Shown here one piece after another: positions 1 to 8,174 of a stretch of 64,000 bases of DNA. The position numbers were made by a program, and so were the translations under genes. Each line of letters begins with the position of its first letter. Position 1 is the stretch's first letter. Source of the DNA: Novosphingobium sp. FKTRR1 (lineage in GTDB: Bacteria > Pseudomonadota > Alphaproteobacteria > Sphingomonadales > Sphingomonadaceae); contig NZ_JAIZDA010000001.1 of NCBI RefSeq assembly GCF_020404405.1, positions 248,001 to 312,000 of the forward strand. The letters run 5' to 3'. A model generated the notes under the pieces. The model searched no databases. It was not told where the DNA came from and saw only the letters and a list, made by a program, of their open reading frames with translations.

Positions 1-747
1 CGGCTGATGCCGTTCGGCGGCGGGGCGATGATCGTAGCCGGACAGGCCCAGCCCGGTTCCGCAGCGCCCGACAGCGCAGAAGCCCAAGCTGCCGACCTTG
101 CCGTGGCAGGCCTGCCAACCGGGCTTGCCACCGCAATTGCCGCCGCAATCAAGGCTGCACCACGCGAACCGGCTCGCCTGCTCGTCAAGGTGGAGCGCGG
201 CTTGCCGATCGATCTGCTGCCCGCGTTGCGCCGGGCGGGCCTGTTGCCCGACCGCAGCGGCGCGGCGCTGCGGTGGTGGGCGGCTGTCGCCTTTCTGTTT
301 GCGCTCAACATCGCGCTGCTTGTCTGGCGCGATGTTGCCGCACGCGATGCCATGGCCGAAGCGGTCGCCGCGCAACAGCCCGGCATGATGGCGGTGCGCC
401 AGATCACCGGCCGCATGCACCGCGCAGACCAGCTTGCCGCCGCCGCGCTCGCCAGTCGCGAACGGGCCGAGCCGCTGGCGCTGATGGCGCGGCTGCAGTC
501 AGCTCTGCCCCCCGGCGCTTGGCTTCAGCGCATGGCGTGGAGCGATGGCTCGCTGCGCCTGACCGGATTCCGTCCGCCCAATGCCGACGTCTCGGGCGCA
601 TTGCGCCATGCCGGGTTCGTCACCGTGCGCTATGGCGACGGCGCGTCATCGTCGAGCGCCACCACCGCCACGCCGCTGGGTCAGCCGTTCGAGATCATCG
701 TCCGTACCGACCCGGCCAGACCGGTCGCCAAGACGGAAAGACAGTGA
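1..747 (+). CDS. gspL: Type II secretion protein GspL, C-terminal part (truncated at window edge)
   Basis: The frame is open from the first base, so the gene begins upstream and only the last ~248 residues are seen. GspL is an inner-membrane platform protein of the type II secretion system, linking the GspE ATPase to the periplasmic parts. Visible here are the end of the cytoplasmic domain, one membrane segment (about residues 88-107 counted from the ATG at 7, starting WWAAVAFLFALNIALL) and a small periplasmic domain. The next gene starts 2 bp after the stop codon and is GspM-like, and a secretin follows, which supports the call. PilN would be the alternative, but the GspD/GspK neighbours favour GspL. 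Confidence 0.75.
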   Translation, partial: RLMPFGGGAMIVAGQAQPGSAAPDSAEAQAADLAVAGLPTGLATAIAAAIKAAPREPARLLVKVERGLPIDLLPALRRAGLLPDRSGAALRWWAAVAFLFALNIALLVWRDVAARDAMAEAVAAQQPGMMAVRQITGRMHRADQLAAAALASRERAEPLALMARLQSALPPGAWLQRMAWSDGSLRLTGFRPPNADVSGALRHAGFVTVRYGDGASSSSATTATPLGQPFEIIVRTDPARPVAKTERQ

Positions 748-749
748 AC

Positions 750-1301
750 ATGCGCGCGCTATCGCCCCGCGAATCCCGCCTTGTCGCGGTCATGATCCTG
801 ATCGCACTGTTCGTCGCCGTGCAATGGCTGGTGATCGGGCCGGTCGTGGCAGGCTTCACCGGTCGCGCCGCCGAGCGCGCCGATCTTGCCTTGCGCTATG
901 CTGCCAACGACCGGATGATCGCGGCGATCCCGCGCCTGCGCCGCCAGGCCGAGAGCCGCCAGCGCGCGCTGGCCGGCTTTGCCTTGCGCGCACCCGACCA
1001 GGCGACCGCCACCGAACAGTTGCGCGAACGGCTTCAGGCCCAGGTCGCGGCGGTCGGCGGCGACTTTCGCGGGGCGGAGGACTTGCCCGCCGCCGAAGGA
1101 ACCGCCGCCTGCCGCATCCGCGCCCGGCTGAGTTCCGAGCAACTGTTCCGCCTGCTGGCGCTGGCGCAAAACGCACGGCCTGCGCTTGTCATACCCTCGC
1201 TCGTGGTCGGTGCAGATGACGCGCTGATCGTCGCCCACGCCGTAACCCTGGATGTCCAGCTTGACGCCTCGATTCCCGTTCTCGCTGCCCCCGCACGGTA
1301 G
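750..1301 (+). CDS. gspM: Type II secretion protein GspM
   Basis: A 183-residue protein with one N-terminal membrane segment (about residues 12-34) followed by a periplasmic coiled-coil/ferredoxin-like domain, the usual GspM plan. GspM pairs with GspL in the inner-membrane platform. The ATG at 750 lies 2 bp after the gspL stop, so the genes are translationally linked. An upstream extension of the same frame is only a shadow of gspL. Its 3' end overlaps the next gene. The family is divergent, so the call rests on size, topology and position between GspL-like and GspC/GspD genes. Confidence 0.7.
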   Translation: MRALSPRESRLVAVMILIALFVAVQWLVIGPVVAGFTGRAAERADLALRYAANDRMIAAIPRLRRQAESRQRALAGFALRAPDQATATEQLRERLQAQVAAVGGDFRGAEDLPAAEGTAACRIRARLSSEQLFRLLALAQNARPALVIPSLVVGADDALIVAHAVTLDVQLDASIPVLAAPAR

Positions 1302-1791
1302 CCCGGCGCGCCTTCCGGCGTTGCTCGTGCCGCTGCTCGGCGGCCTTGCTGTCGTGCAACTGCTGTTGCCGGGCGGCATCTCGCTGCCACCGGCAGGCGC
1401 GCCTGCACGCCTCGCCATGCCTGCGCTGCCCGGAGAGCCCGGAACCGTATCGGTTCCGCCGCAACTGGCGCAGCGTCTGCTGTTCGCGCCCACCGCGGGG
1501 GCGGGGGCCGGCTCCACCACGACTGCGCCGCCCGATCCGCTTGGCGGCGCGATCATTGCCGGGACACTGCGGCGGCGCGGGGCAATGCTTGCGGTCGTGC
1601 AGATGCCCGATCGTTCCGTCCGCTATGTCGCGCGTGGCGGAACCGTGGCCGATTGGCGCATCGTCGGGCTCGACCACGGTGGTGCCCGCCTTGCCCGTCC
1701 CTCGGGCGAAACCCTTACCGTTCCCTATGGCACCCGCGCGGTCGCAGCCGGTGGCCAAAGCCCCAATTCCTCTGCGGAAGAAGAACAATGA
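1252..1791 (+). CDS. gspC: GspC-like (HR domain) type II secretion protein
   Basis: About 179 residues: an N-terminal hydrophobic segment (about residues 20-45), a Pro/Ala/Gly-rich linker, then a compact beta-rich domain around residues 85-165 (LLFAPTAGAG..., GGAIIAGTLRRRGAMLAVV, VRYVARGGTVADWRIVGL). This resembles the HR/PilP-type domain with which GspC contacts the secretin. It lies directly before gspD and overlaps it by ATGA. The ATG at 1252 would overlap gspM by 50 bp; a TTG at 1261 is also possible, so the start is uncertain. GspN is an alternative name. Confidence 0.6.
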   Translation: MSSLTPRFPFSLPPHGSPARLPALLVPLLGGLAVVQLLLPGGISLPPAGAPARLAMPALPGEPGTVSVPPQLAQRLLFAPTAGAGAGSTTTAPPDPLGGAIIAGTLRRRGAMLAVVQMPDRSVRYVARGGTVADWRIVGLDHGGARLARPSGETLTVPYGTRAVAAGGQSPNSSAEEEQ

Positions 1792-3914
1792 TGATCTCGC
1801 GCCCGTTGATTACGTCGCTGCTGACCGCACCGGCACTCGCGACGCCGGTCCTGCCGGTGCCCCAGTTCGGCCACATCACCGACGACAGGGTCCACGAAGC
1901 CGCTACTCCGCCGGTCATCGCGGTGCCCGCACTGGCGCAGGCCGCGCTCGATGCCGGGCGCGACGAACATGTCCGTTCGACCATCCTGACCGGTGAAACC
2001 ACCATGCCGGTGGTCACGCGCCCGGTCACCACCCCCCCGGCAAGGGGCGACATCTCGCTCAACCTGCCGCAGGCCGATGTCAGCGTGGTCGCCGCCACCG
2101 TGCTGGGCGATCTGCTGCACAAGAACTTCACCATTGCTCCGGGGCTGAGCGGGCCGGTGTCGTTCGTCACACCCTATCCGGTATCGCGCGGTGCGCTGAT
2201 CGGCCTGCTCGAAGACGCGCTGCGCGCTTCGAACATGGCGCTGGTGCCGCAGGGCGGTGGCTATGCGATTCAGGCATCCGCCTCCACCCGCGCGCCGATC
2301 GCGCAGGATGTGGCGGGTTTCGGCAGCGAAGTGATCTCGCTGCGCTTCATCAACGCCGACGAAGTACGCAAGGTGCTGGATTCGCTGTTGCCCGGCGTCG
2401 TTACCTCGACCGATACCGGCACCGGCACGATCACCATCAGCGGCACCACCGGCCAGCGCGGCAGCGCGCGCGACTTGCTGCGCCAGTTCGACGTCGACTG
2501 GCTGCGCAACACCAGCTTTGCGCTCTATGTGCCGCAAAAGACCGATTCCCGGCTGATCGTCCCCTCGCTCGACAAGCTGATCAACGCCCCGGATTCGCCG
2601 ACGCGGGGGCTGGTACGCTTGCTGGCGATGGATCAGATCAACGGCATTCTGGCGATCAGCACGAACCCGCAATACTTGCAGGACGTGCGCCGCTGGATCG
2701 AGATCCTTGACCGCGAAGGCCAGAGCACCGAGCCCCGGATCTATGTCTACCGCGTCCAGAACGGCCGCGCGCGCGACCTGACGCGGACGATCAACGCCGC
2801 CTTCGGATCGAGCGGTGGCGGCGCGGGCTATGGCTCCGGAGGCGGTTCGGGGGGCAGCGAAGGCGACAACCCCGCATCCGCTGCCAACGGCTTTGGCCAG
2901 CAACCGGCCCCGCCGCCTTCGGTCAACGGTGCATCGGGTGGTGGGCAGTCAGGCAGCGGACAACGTCAGAACAGTCAGGGCTTCGGCAGCAACAACAGCA
3001 ATGGCGGCGGACCGGGCAACTCTGGCACGCACGTCACCTCGGACGAGGTCAACAACGCGGTCATCATCTATGCCACCCCGCGCGAGTACGCGGTTGTCGA
3101 GGATGCGCTGCGCAAGCTCGACCTGCCGCCCACGCAGGTCATGATCGAAGCCGCGATCACCGAAGTCGGCCTCAACGACGATCTCGGCTATGGTGTGCAG
3201 TGGAACTTTGCCAGCAACGGCAACACGCTTGGCGTTGGCACGGCCAGCGCAGCGCCGGGCGGCGCCACGACGTTCAGCTATTCGTACACCGGAAGCAGCA
3301 TCGCCGCTTCGTTGAAGGCGCTGGAACAACGCACCAGCGTCAAGGTCGTCTCGGCGCCCAAGCTGCTGGTGCTCAACAACCAGACCGCAGCGCTGCAAGT
3401 GGGTGATCAGGTGCCGATCTCGACCGGTTCGGCGACCAACCTGACCGGCACGACCTCGATCGTCAACACCATCGAATACCGCGATACCGGCGTGATCCTC
3501 AAGATCACTCCGCGCGTCAACGCCAGCGGCGTGATCCAGTTGGACGTCAGCCAGGAAGTCAGCGACGTCAGCACCGCCAGTTCCAGCAGCCAGACCCAGC
3601 AGCAGACGCCGACGATCTCCACCCGGCGGATCGCCACCACGGTCGCGGTTCCCGACAATCAGGTGATCGCGCTGGGCGGCCTGTTTCGCGACAACAACCA
3701 GCTGATCCGCAACGGCATTCCGTTCTTGTCGCGGATCCCCGTGCTGGGCGGGCTGTTCGGCACCCAGCAAAAGGTGCAGAAGCGTACCGAACTGGTCGTG
3801 CTGCTCAAGCCGCACGTGCTGCACACCCCCGACGATGGCCGCGCGGTGACCGAGGAACTGCGCGCCAAGCTGCGCACGCTTGAACCCTTCCGCTCCACCG
3901 GCCGGATTCCCTGA
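1788..3914 (+). CDS. gspD: Type II secretion secretin GspD
   Basis: A 708-residue outer-membrane secretin that forms the exit channel of the type II system. It has an N-terminal signal-like segment, N0 and N1-N3 modules (ISLNLPQADVSVVA..., SLRFINADEVRKVLDSLLPG), a Gly/Ser/Asn-rich loop inside N3 (about 345-420), and a C-terminal secretin domain with VPDNQVIALGGLFRDN and IPVLGGLFG. The ATG at 1788 overlaps the preceding stop (ATGA) and has GGAAG upstream. The final TGA overlaps the gspK start. The length is normal for the family. Confidence 0.92.
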   Translation: MMISRPLITSLLTAPALATPVLPVPQFGHITDDRVHEAATPPVIAVPALAQAALDAGRDEHVRSTILTGETTMPVVTRPVTTPPARGDISLNLPQADVSVVAATVLGDLLHKNFTIAPGLSGPVSFVTPYPVSRGALIGLLEDALRASNMALVPQGGGYAIQASASTRAPIAQDVAGFGSEVISLRFINADEVRKVLDSLLPGVVTSTDTGTGTITISGTTGQRGSARDLLRQFDVDWLRNTSFALYVPQKTDSRLIVPSLDKLINAPDSPTRGLVRLLAMDQINGILAISTNPQYLQDVRRWIEILDREGQSTEPRIYVYRVQNGRARDLTRTINAAFGSSGGGAGYGSGGGSGGSEGDNPASAANGFGQQPAPPPSVNGASGGGQSGSGQRQNSQGFGSNNSNGGGPGNSGTHVTSDEVNNAVIIYATPREYAVVEDALRKLDLPPTQVMIEAAITEVGLNDDLGYGVQWNFASNGNTLGVGTASAAPGGATTFSYSYTGSSIAASLKALEQRTSVKVVSAPKLLVLNNQTAALQVGDQVPISTGSATNLTGTTSIVNTIEYRDTGVILKITPRVNASGVIQLDVSQEVSDVSTASSSSQTQQQTPTISTRRIATTVAVPDNQVIALGGLFRDNNQLIRNGIPFLSRIPVLGGLFGTQQKVQKRTELVVLLKPHVLHTPDDGRAVTEELRAKLRTLEPFRSTGRIP

Positions 3915-4789
3915 TGCGCGCACCGCCGCCTGACGAAGATCGGCCGGTCGAAGAACCGGAAGCCGGTTATGCGCTGGTGGCGGCGGTGGTCGGGCTGGCC
4001 TTGTTCGCGGGGATTGCGGTCACGGCGCTGACCGCCACCCGCGCCCAGATCGAAACCGGACGCGGCGAGATCCTGCGCGCCAAGGCTTTGGCGGCCGCCG
4101 ATGCGGGCATCGCGATCACGCTGCACGATCTCGTTTCGCGCGACCCGGCGGCGATCGACGCGCTGGATGGCCGAACCCGCGTCTTGTCCTATGAAGCGGC
4201 GGAACTGAGCGCGCGGATCGTCGATGAGAAGGGCAAGATCCCGCTCAATGCGATCGATGACGCCACGGTCACCCGCCTGTTCGAACAACTCGGTCTGCAA
4301 GGCGAAGCTTTGGAAACCGCGCGCGATTCGTTGCTCGACTGGATCGACGACGATGAGGATGTCCGGCCGATAGGCGCCGAAACGGCCTATTACGCGCCAT
4401 TCGGGATAGCGCCACGCAACAGCGGGTTGCAATCGCTCGGCGAACTCGCGCGCATCCGGGGCATCGGGCCGGTGCTGGCGGCACGGATGGCGCCGTTCGT
4501 CAGCGTCGATCCCGATGCGCTGTCGTTCGATCCCGCGCACGCCGATCCGCGCGCGATCGCGGTGATGACCGAAGGCGGCGCGGATTCGGTCGCCGCCATC
4601 GCGGCTGCGCGCGAACAGGCGGGACAGCGCACCGCGCTGGGCTTCGGCGATGCCAAGGCGTTGGTCGGTCGCCCGCTGACGATCGCGGTGGATGCGGTGT
4701 TATCGGGCGGTGGCCGCGCGCATCGTGAGGCGCAAGTGATCATCACCGCCAATGCCGCACATCCGTTCCTGATCCGCGCCTGGCATTAG
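3914..4789 (+). CDS. gspK: Type II secretion minor pseudopilin GspK
   Basis: A 291-residue protein. It begins with a short charged leader, then a pseudopilin hydrophobic helix (GYALVAAVVGLALFAGIAVTAL), with E16 and G18 positioned as in prepilin peptidase sites. The large periplasmic part carries the GspK signature of an acidic DWIDDDEDVRP stretch followed by a helix-hairpin-helix-like SLGELARIRGIGPVLAARM. GspK caps the pseudopilus tip. It overlaps gspD by ATGA and ends the operon; the next gene is on the other strand. Confidence 0.88.
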   Translation: MRAPPPDEDRPVEEPEAGYALVAAVVGLALFAGIAVTALTATRAQIETGRGEILRAKALAAADAGIAITLHDLVSRDPAAIDALDGRTRVLSYEAAELSARIVDEKGKIPLNAIDDATVTRLFEQLGLQGEALETARDSLLDWIDDDEDVRPIGAETAYYAPFGIAPRNSGLQSLGELARIRGIGPVLAARMAPFVSVDPDALSFDPAHADPRAIAVMTEGGADSVAAIAAAREQAGQRTALGFGDAKALVGRPLTIAVDAVLSGGGRAHREAQVIITANAAHPFLIRAWH

Positions 4790-4802
4790 CCGAAACGAAC
4801 CC

Positions 4803-5714
4803 TCAGGGGTGCAGGCCAAGTCCCGCTGGCCGCAAACCGGCCGTGGCAAGACCGCCCCCGGGATTGCTGGCATTGGCCGCCAGACCGTTGACCGGCAGGC
4901 CCCACGGGGCGAACAGCGACCGCGCGACGGGCGCGGCACTGCGCACCACTGCTTGAACCGGGCGGCGCGGTTGCCTTGACACGACCCGGCTTAGCAGGGC
5001 CACCGACGGCTCGCCGCTGGTGAGCACGGGATCGCCCGCGCCCGGCCCGCCGTCGCCCGGCATGCGATAGAAGATGTGTGCGCCGATCTTGGCAACCGCC
5101 GTGCCTGTCGCAGCCCAGTACGGCAGTACATAGTCGGCGTGGTAGTGCGTGGCGCCATGGACCCGGTCGGGCGAAATCCCGTCGATCACAGACAGGGCCA
5201 CCGCACGCGCCGTGGCAAAAGTTTCCGCGCGCAACCGCCGGTAAAGCGAGCCGTCGCAGGTAAAGGTGAACTGGCAACCGGTCGTCCGGTCCGAGCCAGA
5301 GAATACGACCCCGCAGACCGTCTTGGGAAAGCGCGGATGGCGCATACGGTTGAGGATAACCTGCGCGACCGCCTCCTGCCCCTGAACCGGCTGGTTGCCC
5401 GCTTCATAGGCGATGGCTGCGGTCATGCAGTCGACCGCCCGCTGGCGATCGCTCGAGCCGGTGAACAAGGCCGGCGCCGTGGCGATGGTCCCCGCCAGCG
5501 AGGGATCGGCGCGGTCGATCACGGCAAGGTTGGCGGCAGCGACAGGGTTTGCAGCGCCGACAGGGTTGGCGCCTGCGGGCACCACCGGAAGGCCCGCAAC
5601 GGCCAGCCCTTGCGCCTGCACCGCCATCGGCAGCAACGCCACCAAGGCCGCTGCAAGCAGTGCCCACAGCAAACCCGGCTGGCGTGTGCGCAGCATATCG
5701 GAAACCCCCGTCAT
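4803..5714 (-). CDS. SleB-like cell wall hydrolase (hydrolase_2 family)
   Basis: 303 residues with an N-terminal signal/anchor (LLWALLAAALVALLPMAVQAQG) and a SleB/CwlJ-type domain around residues 85-205: DCMTAAIAYEAGNQP with the catalytic Glu, QAVAQVILNRM-like helix, CGVVFSGSDRTTGCQFTFTCDG, and HYHADYVLPYW. The family cleaves peptidoglycan glycan strands; in alphaproteobacteria such proteins act in wall remodelling rather than spore germination. The Pro/Ala-rich C-terminal tail is low complexity. The start chosen is the ATG at 5714 with AAGGG upstream; a second ATG at 5696 is possible. Convergent with gspK. Confidence 0.8.
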   Translation of the reverse strand: MTGVSDMLRTRQPGLLWALLAAALVALLPMAVQAQGLAVAGLPVVPAGANPVGAANPVAAANLAVIDRADPSLAGTIATAPALFTGSSDRQRAVDCMTAAIAYEAGNQPVQGQEAVAQVILNRMRHPRFPKTVCGVVFSGSDRTTGCQFTFTCDGSLYRRLRAETFATARAVALSVIDGISPDRVHGATHYHADYVLPYWAATGTAVAKIGAHIFYRMPGDGGPGAGDPVLTSGEPSVALLSRVVSRQPRRPVQAVVRSAAPVARSLFAPWGLPVNGLAANASNPGGGLATAGLRPAGLGLHP

Positions 5715-5826
5715 GCCTCGCCCTTGGGGCAGCAATGTTTCATTTGATTGACACATTGGCGCGCAATGGGGGCGCGAAGCATTTTTCCCGCGCCAACTCG
5801 TGCGCGGGCCTATCGGAAAGTCCACG

Positions 5827-6372
5827 ATGCCCCACCGCAAGATCGCTGTCATCGCCGCGCTGCTGATCGGCTGTGCACCACTCTCCGGCCTCGCCAAGCC
5901 AGCGCCAGCGCCCAACCTTTTGCCACACCGCATCCTGACCTGCCGCCTTGGCCACATCACCAATTTCGATCCGAGCCGCGAGCAGAAGGCTTCGGAGCTG
6001 AAGTTCGACAGCACCCACGCCTTTGCGCTGGAATTGCCCGCGATCCCGCGCCGGACCACGCCCCCGCCCGAGGCCGTCGATCCGCCGGAAAAGGTCGATC
6101 CGCGCACGCGCATCCTCAGCGATCCCGATCATATCGCGCCGCAGGTGAAGCCGGTGTTCGACCGGGTGATCGACATGTGGCCCGACCGGGTGGAACTGAC
6201 CGGCATGATCCGCGATCCGCAGATGAACGTGATCGTGATCAATCCGATCGACGAAGCGCATGGCACCGCCAACCTGTTCATGCTGCGCGCCAGCGAGCTG
6301 ACGCACTTCGATGAAAAGGCGCTTTATCAGGGAACCTGCGCGGTCGAACTGCGCGGCAAGAAGGGGAAATAA
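5827..6372 (+). CDS. Small secreted or lipoprotein of unknown function
   Basis: 181 residues. The N-terminus is a signal peptide ending in a lipobox-like LIGC (residues 13-16 of MPHRKIAVIAALLIGC), so it is probably an outer-membrane lipoprotein. The mature part contains Pro-rich stretches (RRTTPPPEAVDPPEKVDP) and a conserved-looking C-terminal half (VELTGMIRDPQMNVIVINPIDEAHGTANLFMLRASELTHF). I do not recognise the family; such proteins occur in sphingomonads as hypotheticals. The ATG at 5827 follows GGAAAG. The 3' end overlaps the convergent methyltransferase gene by 46 bp. Confidence 0.6.
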   Translation: MPHRKIAVIAALLIGCAPLSGLAKPAPAPNLLPHRILTCRLGHITNFDPSREQKASELKFDSTHAFALELPAIPRRTTPPPEAVDPPEKVDPRTRILSDPDHIAPQVKPVFDRVIDMWPDRVELTGMIRDPQMNVIVINPIDEAHGTANLFMLRASELTHFDEKALYQGTCAVELRGKKGK

Positions 6373-7469
6373 CGCGCGAAGAAGCCGGGGCGCGCAGGCT
6401 CCGGCTTTTCCAGCACGGCTGATGTGTTCAGCGGCTCGCCAATGACGGGAGCCGCCACCGGCTCTGCAAGCACCGGCGCGGCAGCTTCCACCGGAAACGC
6501 CGGACGGACAAGGCGCGGCGGCGTGGTTGCCTTGCCATGCGCGCGATTGGTGGCCGCGCGTACGGCATTGCGGATGCGTGGCAACTGGTCATCGCCAAAT
6601 TGCGCCGGGTAGGCTTCGGGCAGCGTATCCAGCAACGCGACCGCCTGGGCATTCTCGCCGATCGAGGCAAGGAACCGCACTTTGCCCAGATCACACAACA
6701 GGCGGCGGAACGGATCGATGCTGCGATCGCGCGTGCGGTCGAGCAGTTCCAGCTTGTATTCGAGCGTCATCGCCGGGATCGGATCGGTCGCGAAGGCTTC
6801 GGGCGCGAACGGCTTGATCAGGCGGAACATGCCCAGCGACCAGACTTCGCCCAGATACTCGAAATGGTCCGCGAAATGCTCCTGCATGATCTTCAGGAAC
6901 GGCAAGCCATCGATGAAATAGTCCTGCTGCAACAGGATACCGCCGACCAGAAGGTGCGGCATGAAAGTGCGCAGCACCGCCATCTGGATCGCGTGGCTTT
7001 TCACCACGTCAAGGAACATGATCTCGATCGGAGCGCCGTCCCACGTCGCCAGCGAGATGTCGCCCATGGTCAGCTCGACCTTGTCGGCCACCGGCGCGAT
7101 GTTGCCGCGCAGATAGGCCTCGAAGCTTTCGCCCACCTGCCAGTCGCCCGCCACATTGTGGCGCTCGAAGAACGGGATCATGCCGGGGTTGACGATGCCA
7201 TACTCGTACGTGCGGATCGGTTGCGGCCAGCGCGCCAGGATGGCATCGCGCGCCGGGTTGCCTTCGATCCCCGTGCCAAGGCACAACGTCGAACCACCAC
7301 AGAACACCCCGGCATCGACGATAACGCCATCGCCGCGATATTCGTGCTGCGCCAGTGCCTGAAGCAGCAGGCGTTCCTTCAGGCTCATCATCGATGGCAC
7401 CGCCAGCACGGCATCGGGCAGGGTTCCGTCGAGCGCATTGGCGAGAATGGAGACGTCAGCGGTATGCAT
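6327..7469 (-). CDS. TylF/macrocin-type class I SAM methyltransferase-like protein
   Basis: 380 residues. Residues ~30-230 form a Rossmann-type SAM domain of the TylF kind: motif I VDAGVFCGGSTLCLGTG, later IMFLDVVKSHAIQM, and GGILLQQDYFIDG. The C-terminal ~150 residues are a helical region and a Pro/Ala-rich tail ending in ARYFPFLPRSS, not part of the usual fold. The substrate is unknown; polysaccharide or glycan modification is typical for relatives. The ATG at 7469 is preferred to the TTG at 7502. The tail overlaps the convergent lipoprotein gene by 46 bp, so the true C-terminus deserves care. Confidence 0.6.
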   Translation of the reverse strand: MHTADVSILANALDGTLPDAVLAVPSMMSLKERLLLQALAQHEYRGDGVIVDAGVFCGGSTLCLGTGIEGNPARDAILARWPQPIRTYEYGIVNPGMIPFFERHNVAGDWQVGESFEAYLRGNIAPVADKVELTMGDISLATWDGAPIEIMFLDVVKSHAIQMAVLRTFMPHLLVGGILLQQDYFIDGLPFLKIMQEHFADHFEYLGEVWSLGMFRLIKPFAPEAFATDPIPAMTLEYKLELLDRTRDRSIDPFRRLLCDLGKVRFLASIGENAQAVALLDTLPEAYPAQFGDDQLPRIRNAVRAATNRAHGKATTPPRLVRPAFPVEAAAPVLAEPVAAPVIGEPLNTSAVLEKPEPARPGFFARYFPFLPRSSTAQVP

Positions 7470-7610
7470 ACGGATCGGCGCCTTGAAAGGTGTTCGGGGC
7501 AAAATGACCGGGACGCCAGCGGACCTTTGCCCGAAGACATCTTCCCTGCCCCAACCCTTTCCGTGTTACGCAATCATGACGAAGCGCGGATTTGTCCTGA
7601 TTGATGGCAT

Positions 7611-8039
7611 TCAGGCTGATCGCGTGAGGCGTATCCGGGTGCGCGCCATGCTGCCTGGAATGGCGCGAGGCTTGTCCACCCGGACCTCGGCCACCATCAC
7701 CCGCCGATCCGCAAGACAGTGTTCGGCAAGGCGGCGGGCGAACGTCTCGATCAGGGCAATGCGCTCCTGCCCCAGCGCCTGCGTCGCTGCATGGATGCCG
7801 CGATAGTCAAAGGTCTGGTCTAGTTCGTCGGCCTCGGGCGGGGTGACGTCGAGCGTGACATGGACGAACAGCGGCTGTTGCACGCCGATCTCCGCGCTCA
7901 GCACACCGATGTCGGCATGCACCGGAATGTCATCGAGCATGACCTGACAATACGCTGCAACGGGCGCGACGATGGGCGCGCTCTCCCGCTCTGTCGCAAC
8001 AAGGCGCGCAGGCTTGCCGGTCAACACCACTCTCCCCAT
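7611..8039 (-). CDS. folB: Dihydroneopterin aldolase
   Basis: 142 residues of the FolB family, the cytoplasmic enzyme converting 7,8-dihydroneopterin to 6-hydroxymethyl-dihydropterin and glycolaldehyde in folate synthesis. The family pattern is seen as ADIGVLSAEIGVQQPLFVHVTLDV, then DYRGIHAATQALGQERIALIETFARRLAEHCL with the catalytic-region Glu, and a C-terminal Lys-Pro (VDKPRAIPGSMA). Its promoter region is shared with the cmcJ-like gene and carries one copy of the island-wide inverted repeat 28 bp before the start codon. A link to tetrahydrofolate-dependent O-demethylation is therefore plausible. Confidence 0.85.
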   Translation of the reverse strand: MGRVVLTGKPARLVATERESAPIVAPVAAYCQVMLDDIPVHADIGVLSAEIGVQQPLFVHVTLDVTPPEADELDQTFDYRGIHAATQALGQERIALIETFARRLAEHCLADRRVMVAEVRVDKPRAIPGSMARTRIRLTRSA

Positions 8040-8066
8040 CCCTTGCCCGCCCCGATGGGGCAGAAT

Positions 8067-8082
8067 TGTATGTCTGACTTAC
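8067..8082. promoter_or_regulatory. Island operator candidate, copy A (folB / cmcJ-like)
   Basis: TGTATG-TCTGA-CTTAC, a 16-bp inverted repeat with 5-bp spacer shared with nine other intergenic sites in this window. It lies between the divergent folB (start 8039) and the cmcJ-like gene (start 8175). MarR-family dimers bind sites of this shape; binding here is inferred. Confidence 0.55.
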
Positions 8083-8174
8083 TATAATTCTCGACAATGG
8101 CAATCGCGGCGGGCACAGTTTGTCGATCGCACGACCGGGACAGGTCGGCGGCATGGGACAAAGGAGGACTGGCC

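Noticed and set aside
1725..2903. Long minus-strand open frame opposite gspD (392 codons)
   Set aside because: It is antisense to a clear secretin, has Arg/Ala/Gly-rich shadow composition typical of high-GC reverse frames and shows no family motif or ribosome site.
8097..8174. Upstream extension of the cmcJ-like frame to 8097
   Set aside because: The perfect AAGGAGG at 8161 places the start at 8175, and the extension overlaps the promoter region with operator copy A.
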